From Protonemura montana (taxonomy: Eukaryota; Arthropoda; Insecta; Plecoptera; Nemouridae), in NCBI GenBank assembly GCA_947568835.1, contig OX387606.1, positions 21,491,225 to 21,555,224 on the forward strand: a stretch of DNA of 64,000 nucleotides. The letters are read 5' to 3'. A program made the position numbers and the translations under genes. The notes under the pieces were generated by a model. The model saw only the letters and a list, made by a program, of their open reading frames with translations. It did not search any database and was not told the DNA's origin. Below, piece by piece: positions 55,185 to 64,000 of the stretch (the first letter of the stretch is position 1; every line of letters begins with the position of its first letter).

Positions 55185-55572
55185 TTATGTACCATGGCGA
55201 ACGGTTTACTGTGTTGGGTCAGGCTTGGTCAGGTATTGGATGGGTGACCCTCATACACATGACCAGGTCTGTTCGGGAGAGAGGTTGGAGGGCTGAAAGT
55301 TAGTACAGCTACTTCATTCGCCTTGCTTTTCAACCTCTCGACAGCATGGGTTTGTGGAGGAGTCCTGTTGTTTGCGTTGTACCGTCCTTCGGAAGGGACT
55401 TGCAGCCGGTGGTCCCCTTGGTACTCTTCGACTGTAGTAGGCTACTAGCCGGCACCGGATTTCCCCTCCTCCCTTATAAACTGAATTGAGCTCTCATCAC
55501 CCACTCATTCACCGACGCCACAAGGCCAAAGCCCATAGTCAAAGCAGCGCGTCGTTAAGCACAAAAAAATAA
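55185..55572 (+). mobile_element. 5S-derived SINE, intergenic
   Basis: The head is truncated (starts near GGTCAGGTATTGGATGGGTG). The body is complete, with CCTCTCGACAGCATGGGTTT, and the tail reads CAGCGCGTCGTTAAGCACAA. Confidence 0.85.
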
Positions 55573-56254
55573 TTACGTACCAATTTATCACTCACCGAGA
55601 ATCCAATACAAAAACATAGATTCCTAAAAATGTTCATCGCGTCTATTGAAAAATCTCAGCAGAAAATTACCGCTCCGCACTCCAGGATTGCTTTTGTGTG
55701 CTTTCAAAAGAGAACGTAAACAAAGCAAGGTAAATATGTTCGACTTTTTTGTGGCCTCGTTTATTCGTGTCGCTAAAATAAAGCTAGTGGTGGTCTATTT
55801 TGCGAGCCGTGCAACCGTGGTGTACTGAATTGTGCTGAATTATGCATAACGCTGACGAGGCTGGCATGTCCACGGCGTGGCGTGATCAGACATACGGGAT
55901 GCAATGCAACCTGGCTCTGTTACTAGGGTAGGTCTGAACTCACCTAGCCATGGTTCGGTGTACATTGTGGGATTAGCCAGCCCTGCATGCATTCATTATA
56001 CTAGCCAACGGTAATTGGCAAGGTCTGACCAGTTACATATCATAATTGGTGACCTACTGGAATGTTGTCTCTTTTATCGTCTGTCCTGATTACTCGGTAA
56101 CTGATTGATAAGCAGCTTTAGATGTCACTTACTCGCAGAGTTCAAGGGTTTATAACCATACCTTATTTTTTCCTAAGATTAATCCGTTGTTTTCATATCT
56201 TAACTTCTCCTTGCAATTGATCAATTCACGGAATTCACAAGAATTACAAGATTT

Positions 56255-56530
56255 TCATGAAGTTTTGCAAGCCTGTTACTCCATCAAGGGTGAAGCAGTT
56301 GTGACATTTCTCCGAAAACAAAGTAATTTTGTCAAGGCATCCTAAATGCATCTTTGTAAAAAACTAAGGTCAATAATTCGAAGATCTAACATATTATAAA
56401 AAGACATAAAATGATATAAAATGAGGATATAAATTCATTGGTTTTTACTTGGTAATCAAAAACTCATGTTTTTAAATGCTTTTTTTAAGGTTAGATAAAG
56501 TAGACATGAGTCTAAAAAACCATTGATGCG
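56255..56530 (-). repeat. Dispersed repeat family C copy, intergenic
   Basis: Shows CCTGTTACTCCATCAAGGGT, GAAGCAGTTGTGACATTTCT, then AAGGTTAGATAAAGTAGACA and TGAGTCTAAAAAACCA. It is the most complete copy of the family in the window. Confidence 0.65.
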
Positions 56531-57088
56531 CTTTTGAAAATAATTTCATACATTTTGCGCGGATGTGCGATTTTGATATCAAATTGAAGCACTCGCTAAA
56601 GAGAGAGATAGAGATAGAAAGAAAGCAACGCATATGAAGTGTCAGCACCGCGACTTGGCCAATTAAGGATAACGACAGCAATCATGAGCCCCGATGGGAC
56701 ATAACACGCGGGTACCGGCTCAGAAATCCACCTCCCCTCCCCCCCCCCCCCCTGCCTGGGCGTCGATAACAAACCCTGGACAATTGTTTTATTAGCACAG
56801 AGAGTCGAGTCGAGGCAATAATGGGCTGGAGCGTGGTTGACGGCGACCCCTGCGAGCGGTGACCCAATCAATTACTCTTGCTGTACAAACCTGAAGCCCG
56901 GCCCGGGGAAGATCGCTATCTCACCGCACACACAGCAAATTTTATGCATTTTTCAAAGCCTCGTGGAACACGCTTCCTTCCCGCGCTTTTGTCAGCCGTT
57001 ATTTACGTCGATTCACAGCGAAATTTGGGACAGAGGTGGAAGTTCATGTCGATTAAACATTTGTTTGCTTCGTGTTTTTTTTTTACAA

Positions 57089-57460
57089 ATTTACAACGGG
57101 CGCTGTGGCGCTGGTCTGATGGCGTCGGTTAATGAGTGGGTGATGATTAGGATGATGATGAACTTAACCTAACCTAGAAAGGACCCCTCCTTGAAATCCC
57201 TGTGCCAGCATGTACCCTACTCCTGTTGAAGAGCACCAAGGGGACCACCGGCTTAACGTCTCTTGCGAAGGTCGGTACAACGCGAACAACAGGATACCTC
57301 CACAAATCCATGCAGTCGAGAGGTTGATAAGCAAGGCGAGTGAAGTTGTTGTACTAACTTTCATCCCTCCAACCTCTCTCCCGAACAGAACTGGTCATGT
57401 GTATGATGGTCAGCCATCCAATACCTGACCCAGCGCAGTGTTGCCTAACTTCGGCTCAAC
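57089..57460 (-). mobile_element. 5S-derived SINE, intergenic
   Basis: The antisense copy starts in the degraded tail region (GCGCTGGTCTGATGGCGTCG) and ends in the head (GACCCAGCGCAGTGTTGCCT). The outer half of the head is missing. Confidence 0.8.
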
Positions 57461-58119
57461 TGAAATTAACTTCTCATATACATTTTAATTATATTCTCGC
57501 TATGAAATCAAATTCGGGCCACAAACAACCAATTTAAATGCACAATAAAAACTCGTTGGCGTGTTTTTCGTTTCAAAGTAATTAATTATGATCATAGCGA
57601 AATTAGCAGCGTGTGGGCGGTAAATGTCCTGTAATCGCGCGCCGGGACTCGAACACGGTGCCGCGAACCACGGCACGCGGTTCTGTGCGCTGTGATTTAT
57701 TGGAGTGTGCTAGGGAAGGTTATTTGCCCGCCTACCAGAGAACCATTCAGTGAGTGCTACATTTGTCAAACTCTGAAGTCGCCGGTGCAATTGTGGTTCC
57801 AACAAATTCCTGCCAGACACATATGCAGAAAAAACGCACAAAACGAGCGGGTTGTGCAAATAAATGAAGTGGTTTGTGGTTCGGGTGTAATTTGCTGGGG
57901 GTAATTAGTTTGGCACAAACATTCAACTGGAACGCTCTTGGCCACACAATATGGCACGTTTTAGTACAAGGAGATGAAAACTTTACACACATTCGCTTGT
58001 CAGGTGTCCGAAGAAGCGTTTCCACACCTGACAGCAGTCCATTCTGTTCGGGATGGAGTTTTATTTCAGGATTAATCATTGGATTTATAGATAATGTCAA
58101 GAGAAGCGCTAATATTTGA

Positions 58120-58240
58120 CTAATCTGTTGCCACCTGATGGCGCTTGTAGCCGTCCTTTTTAACAAACCTCTACAATTTAATAATAACGACTCAAATACC
58201 GATACATGTTTATCAATCTTCGAGGTTAGTAATAATTAAA
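58120..58240 (+). repeat. Dispersed repeat family B fragment
   Basis: TGCCACCTGATGGCGCTTGT, GCCGTCCTTTTTAACAAACC, AATAACGACTCAAATACC and CAATCTTCGAGGTTAG follow the family B order. The right half is missing. Confidence 0.65.
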
Positions 58241-59394
58241 GTAAAAATCTTTCGTCATATTATTTAAGTCTACACGATTAATAATTACAGACTGTTTTCT
58301 ATTAGTGAGATATGATTTGAACCATCGATAAAACGTTAGTGTTTCCCTCGGTGAACGACGGTCTCTCCTCCCACGTGAACTTTGTTGTTGCCAGCTCGAT
58401 GACTGTGATCGACTGGAGGTAATTGAAGCTGTCAGACGCAACAGATGATACTTGTTACCGGCTCTTGAACCAAGTTAATGAGTGATTATCTCGGGGGCCT
58501 CGACCTGCAGCATGTTACACAGCCCCGTGGACAATGCTACACTCCAGGTATTTTATCGACGATATGCATTCGGCTACAAGTAACGAAATGGCCGAGTCGG
58601 AGGCCGGAGTAGCAACACCCTAGTGGCGTTCAGGTACCAACTTTAATTGGTTAGCTTCCGAAAGACAGACATAAAAATACTTCAGGAGTTGGGAGTAAAC
58701 ACGGATGCACTGGAGTAGGATTCGTTAGAAGTGCATCGATTACATTGCATTAGCATGTCAGTCAATCGCCCTCCCTGTACTCTGTTAATGGGGTCAAGAA
58801 GAAGCGATCAATGCGTCACAGCTATCCGGGCGATGATCTCATCTCATAATTTGGCTTTAGCTGGGACCAACCATGAGGACCAACAACTCATACACTAACC
58901 TTGAGAGACTAAAGGTCTCTTCTTCCAGATATCTGCAGTTTTCCAAGCACCTGGATAGAACATGACCTCAGGCTGCAAGAATTGAACTAGAGAACGTTAC
59001 AGGAGAATTTTGTAAACCTTACTTTGGTGTGAGTTTGTAAGAAATTCGGTAAAATAATTCGTTGATGGCTTAGTTTGGGATGATTAGTAAATAGTAACCA
59101 GAATAAACTGGATTATAATGAACGCCTTGAGTGTTCAATTAATAAAACACTCTCTTTGTTTCGTGAATAATTGATCAAATCTTGGTTATATAATTACCCT
59201 TCCTTGCGGTCCTTCCGGCGGCCGAAGAATAATCTCCGGCCCCCGCCAAGGCTAATTTCGCTAATCACCCAAGGGATGTTTCCAGGCTGGCTTGGGATAG
59301 GGATTGTTGGGACGCGCCCTAATAGGGGCTGAATTGTACATGGGATTGCTGGGTCGTTCCCAGATACTGAAGCTGAATCGGGTTGGTTTATTTG

Positions 59395-59740
59395 TACGCT
59401 TTGTTGAACGACGCACTATTTTGACAACGGACCATATGGCACTGGTCTAATGACGTCAATGAATGATTAAATGATGAGAGGTCGATATTAACCTAACCTT
59501 GTTTAAAAGCGAAGTAGGGAGACCCGGTGCCGGCATGTAGCCATACGCCTGTCGAAGAGCACCAAGGGGACCACCGGCTTAACGTCTCTTCCGAAGGACG
59601 GTACAACGTGGACAGCAGGATTCCTCCACAAACCCATGCTGTCGAGAGGTTGTCGCAAGGCGAGTGTAGTTGCTGTACTAACTTTCATCCCTCCAACCTC
59701 TCTCCCTAACAGAACTGGTCATGTGTATGGATAGGGAATG
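59395..59740 (-). mobile_element. 5S-derived SINE, head-truncated, intergenic
   Basis: The tail (TGTTGAACGACGCACTATTT) and body (CCACAAACCCATGCTGTCGA) are clear. The copy breaks off after GAACTGGTCATGTGTATGG, before the head. Confidence 0.8.
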
Positions 59741-61599
59741 CTGGCTACTCCCTAATATTGGCCTGACTCGGGTATGGATTGTTGGCTCACTTTCCACTGC
59801 TCCAGGCTTTGAAAATACGTGGTTCCCATTGAAGGAAAAACCCGACGGGGACGCAGCGGGAGGATTAGGAAAGACGTCACATTTTCCTCGGAGGAAATAA
59901 GTATTGCTCGCTATTTATGGATTCAGATGCTCGTTTCGACGTATTTTCAGGCGCCTTGGCGAATGAAAAAGTTATTATCTGAAAAGGGTTGGTTGGAGGG
60001 ATTTGTGTACGACATGAAATAAGGATACGGAAAAGCTATACAATAACAATTTTCGTTTCCCGGGGATTACTCTTTGAATGCTTTCGAGGGATTTCAGTAA
60101 ACGTAAAACTGTATATACCTTCACCCAATCATCCTCAAATCTGTTCGAAACAAAATATTTTAAAGAAGCTCTTTATCAAAGATCTGTCCTCCAGCGGTAC
60201 TAGAGATAAATCCAGGCATACTTTTAATGGGGCCATGTGTTTTTGAAAGCTTCTGTTTTGTTTCGGTTTCTCTTCGCAAGACAAGGGTCGGCTCGGCGTA
60301 GATCTCGACATGAATTACCTGCAGGCCATTCATCATTTTAATTCAACCTCCGACATCCGACCTCCGAAATCCCAGCGATCGCAATCCGTGGCATGAACAT
60401 TTCTAGGCGAAGCCACAACTCCGCTTGCAGAATGCCCCAGCAATATTCCCATTCTCTTGATACTAAAGTAAGACGACTCTGGAGAGATACAACGAGGTAA
60501 ATAAAACTCAGACTGCGCGTGAATTCCGTTAACATCTCACGTTTGAAAAACTTTATTAAAAAATATTCATAACTCAGTGACGCACCCTATATTTATTATT
60601 ATACCCTAGGTTCATAACATACCACACTTTATCACTGGGTGCTTTTGTTAGCCAAATTAAATCAATTACCGTCGTTTGTTCCACGTAACAGTGAAGTGCC
60701 CGTCGTGCCATGCATTTACCGGTGCAGGAAAAACGAGTTGCGAACCGCGGCTGTCACTTGCACGCGAGACTGAGATACTGGGAACCCATCTCTAGTTAAT
60801 GTAGCTGCCGCACGAAAGCAGGGAGATAGCGCTAGCTGTTCACTCTTATTAAAGCAGAAGTAGCCAGAGCAGCACACACGCACTTACAGTGTATTCCGAA
60901 GACAGAAGTGCAGTGGATTTTAAACTTAACATTAATTCTTTGTTCGATTCATATCCCACCTTGTCTGGTGCCAAACCCTTTCTCGACTCAAATATCTAAA
61001 CTGTTTTGCCAACTCACGTACTACCTACTTCCACCACTTCCCATCAGGTCAACACCAGGGAAATAACTGAACAATGTTCATCAATGCCCAGCAGGGAAGT
61101 GGAAAATGAGCAATAAAGGCTAATGCATGTCCTCGATGGAAGATTGTCGATACATTCGACAACGCAGTCAAATCAATAAATTCTGACAGCTGACATGTTT
61201 CAAACTTTCCAAGATGTTCAAACATTCTGTGACTTCTGGTTCTGGGGACACACTTTATGCCTGGGCGATGCTTTAAACAGAGCAGACAGCCGCTACCTGA
61301 ACAAGCTAATAATGATGATGATGAACGACGCTATCGTCTCGCCCAGGTACGACAAGATGGGGAAATTGAAATCCTGTTTATCGCCACCGCCGCCGCCGCC
61401 GTTATCGCTCGCCGCACTCCTTGGCAAGCGACGGGCGCCGTCGTACTCGACACTGGGAACAAAACGTTCTTGCGTTAATTAGCTGGAGGCGCTAAGTTAT
61501 TGGCGACAGTTCTATTCCTTGCTTGCTCTTCGTGGTTTAATCGTTGGGTTCATAGCTTTAACCAGAGTCTCGAAAGTCTCCCGTAATTACCGACCAACG

Positions 61600-61885
61600 A
61601 ACATGTTAGTCGCCCAGAGATGGAGTCACCGTCGTTAAGAGTCAAAGAGTGTTAAGAAATTTCATTTAGCTATTTCTCGCAGATTACTCGCATTTGAGAC
61701 TGGTTTACACACAATTGGTCTTTATTAATGCTAACCCCAACGATTGATGAACATGTATTGATATTTTGAGTTGTAATCATTTAAATGTGGAGGTTTGTTA
61801 AAATAGACGGTCGCAAGCGCAATCGGGTGGTCACCACCGTTACCACGTGTTGCCGGCTCGTTTATAAGCACTCTGACTCTGACTA
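61600..61885 (-). repeat. Dispersed repeat family B copy
   Basis: A nearly complete inverted copy: AGAGATGGAGTCACCGTCGT, ATTTCTCGCAGATTACTCGC, GACTGGTTTACACACAATTG, TCGGGTGGTCACCACCGTTA and GTGTTGCCGGCTCG. Confidence 0.8.
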
Positions 61886-63084
61886 AACATAGACTCGATG
61901 CGTTTACCACTGAAAGTGGCAGTAAAACAGGTATTCAAGAAGTTTGATGACCCTGCTGATTCAGTTCAAGTGCAGTTCAGTTTCACACTTAAAGAAATGA
62001 AGCTTGAGAGCAAAGTTGCAATAAAACAACGTTATTACATTTGAAGAGTTATTGCAACACTTGCAAGTGTGTAACGGTCAATTGGATTCAATGCTTCTTG
62101 AGCGACTTTAGACTAAATCAATACCGATGTAGGTGGCACTGAGCCGGCTTATGGTTCAGTGCTTTTAAATTGATTTAAAGCAATGCTCGCAACATTTGTT
62201 CAAGTTAAATTAAGATTAAACCTCGTTCAATTAAATGTTAACACATGTTTTTGTTCTCTCATAGTTAAGAATTTGGAGACGACTTGGTGGAGGTGCCGCG
62301 CGCTCGAGTATATCACATGGGAATTGCCAACTTTAGTTGAAAGCGGCTGGAAATAGTTTAAGTTTGTACCTTATTTGTGAGATACATACGGCAAGTCGAG
62401 GGGGTTCCAATAGATCATTTAATCTTAAACTGGCTGACAAGCAAAGATTTGACACTTTTAAAATGAGATCACACAGCTAAACGAACATAGAAACTTTCTT
62501 CTCTTTTTCGTAATATTGAGTGGAGATTTGACTCGTCATTCATAACTTGCTCATTAAGAAATATTTTTAGAAAACATATTTTCGACAGCTACTGTCATTT
62601 GTTTCCGAATTCATTATCTTGCCCACCTTGGAGCTAACACAGTTTTTAATGTGCAGTGATCCCTTTAATAAAAGCGCCAAATTTCAAACACATAGAACGG
62701 TTTTCGAAAAATGCCATGAAAAAGTGCTGCGTCCCTGTCAAGGTGCGAGCATCGGGCGACTTCTGGGCTACGTTTCATCTACACTTTGTGAATGAAGTCG
62801 GCTCAAACCTCTCTTGGTTGATATTCTGATAATTATATTCGCTCGTAATCCACGTAAAGGTCAGATTACAAAGGGCTGTTAGGCTTTACTTCTGGCATGT
62901 GCTATCAGCGAGCTAGATCAGCCTCTCGCCTGCCACCGACCACTGACTCGGACTCGAACATGGAAACAAAACATACCATGCATATCAACTTCTTGGCGAC
63001 GCTTATTTTTAGCCCAAGAAAAATCACTACTCAAAGCAGTGTGAGATTAAAACTCTAGGTTCACAGGCTAAGTTAGAACCCAGT

Positions 63085-63305
63085 CTTACTAATGTTAATC
63101 GTCATGCTGAGCAAACGAGGCCGGCAACATGTGGTATCGGTAGGCGCCACCCGATGGCGCTTGCTGCCGTCCTTTTTAACAGACCTCAACAATTAAATAA
63201 TGAAAACAAATGTATTTATGTAAATCAATCGTTGAGGTTAGCGTCAATAGCGATTATTTGAGAGTAAACTAGTGTCGAATGCGAGTAATCTGCGAGAAAC
63301 ATGAA
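63085..63305 (+). repeat. Dispersed repeat family B copy preceding satellite
   Basis: Contains CATGCTGAGCAAACGAGGCC, CCACCCGATGGCGCTTGCTG, AATCGTTGAGGTTAGCGTCA and GCGAGTAATCTGCGAGAAAC. It is followed within about 75 bp by the 53-bp array. Confidence 0.8.
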
Positions 63306-63377
63306 CCTGGAAAGTAGCAGCTACCCCATATCCGCCCGTAAAGTGGTCGACCGATCGTCATTTATCGCGAAGACAGA

Positions 63378-64000
63378 ATAACATTAGCGCTGTGACTCTG
63401 ACTAAACCTGTAAACCCAATGACAGGACGTTTAACATTAGCGCTGTGACTCTGACTGAACCTGCAAACCCAATGGCAGGACGTTTAACATTAGCGCTGTG
63501 ACTCTGACTAAACCTGTAAACCCAATGGCAGGACGTTTAGTATTAGCGATGTGACTCTGACTAAACCTGTAAACCCAATGGCAAGACGTTTAATATTAGC
63601 GCTGTGACTCTGACTTAACATGTAAACCCAATGGCAGGACGTTTAACATTAGCGCTGTGACTCTGACTAAACCTGTAAACCCAATGGCAGGTCGTTTAAC
63701 ATTAGCGCTGTGACTCTGACTAAACCTGTAAACCCAATGGCAGGACGTTTAACATTAGCGCTGTGACTCTGACTTAACCTGTAAACCCAATGGTAGGACT
63801 TTTAACATTAGCGCTGTGACTCTGACTAAACCTGTAAACCCAATAGTAGGACGTTTAACATTAGCGCTGTGACTCTAACTAAACCTGTAAACCCAATGGC
63901 AGGACGTTTAACATAAGCGCTGTGACTCTGACTAAACCTGTAAACCCAATGGTAGGACTTTTAATATTAGCGCTGTGACTCTGACTAAACCTGTAAACCC
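63378..64000 (-). repeat. 53-bp satellite array, running off the window
   Basis: At least 11 tandem copies of the same unit as 38475-39042, in reverse complement (ATTAGCGCTGTGACTCTGAC, TAAACCTGTAAACCCAATGG, CAGGACGTTTAACATTAGCG). Units are more uniform than those in exchanger A intron 15. The array is still in register at the last base of the window. Confidence 0.93.

Larger units (their letters stand above)
53574..64000. other. Gene-poor, repeat-rich right flank
   Basis: There is no confident gene in 10 kb. It holds three SINE copies (55185, 57089, 59395), three family B copies (58120, 61600, 63085), a family C copy (56255), a poly-C tract near 56739-56752 and the start of a 53-bp satellite at 63378. 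A GC-rich open segment at 54836-55016 and one at 61320-61475 (Pro/Ala codon runs) are the only coding-like patches. The 3' UTR of exchanger B lies at the left end. Confidence 0.5.

Noticed and set aside
61257..61482. Coding exon with Pro/Ala runs
   Set aside because: The run reflects a CCG trinucleotide repeat; no family similarity or consistent splice sites were found.

Overview
This is a gene-bearing stretch of an invertebrate animal nuclear genome. Coding sequence is split into many short, GC-rich exons with canonical GT/AG boundaries and consistent phases, set in AT-rich introns crowded with short transposable elements. The proteins are metazoan families. There is no bacterial-style operon, no viral core gene and no intact autonomous transposase or reverse transcriptase that I can see. 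The 5S-rRNA-derived SINEs and VNTR-carrying elements fit a marine invertebrate such as a lophotrochozoan or invertebrate deuterostome, but I cannot name the species.

Layout. (1) 1-2423: gene-free 3' flank with a long foldback repeat. (2) 2424-13308, minus strand: complete 14-exon NVL gene (ribosome-biogenesis AAA ATPase, 1102 aa), with introns carrying a hAT-type nonautonomous element, a SINE with a 14-bp target duplication and a 41-bp tandem array. (3) 13309-16598: divergent intergenic space. (4) 16599-25205, plus strand: complete 10-exon NFXL1 gene (RING-like domain, NFX1 zinc fingers, C-terminal membrane anchor, 846 aa). (5) 26153-31244, plus strand: a 6-exon multi-pass membrane protein of an uncharacterised family (430 aa). 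(6) 33261-40378 and 43703-53573, plus strand: two complete tandem Na+/H+ exchanger genes (SLC9A/NHE family), each 17 exons with identical intron positions and phases (810 and 809 aa). (7) 53574-64000: no confident gene; SINEs and other dispersed repeats, ending in a 53-bp satellite that runs off the window.

The genes form no pathway: NVL acts in the nucleolus, NFXL1 is a membrane-anchored zinc-finger protein, the third is probably an ER/endomembrane protein, and the exchangers are secretory-pathway ion transporters. The two exchangers are a clear duplicate pair. Exons 8-11, part of exon 7 and introns 8-9 are nearly identical while flanking exons have diverged, which suggests gene conversion.

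Repeat families recognised: a 5S-rRNA-derived SINE of about 440 bp (about 18 copies or fragments, some with two tandem 5S-like heads); a dispersed family 'B' (about nine copies) whose end has been amplified into a 53-bp satellite; a dispersed family 'C'; a tRNA-like family; a family with a shared terminal segment that carries different internal tandem arrays; and hAT-like and TTAA-flanked MITEs. The exon coordinates were built by hand from splice consensus, reading phase and family similarity; no search was run.
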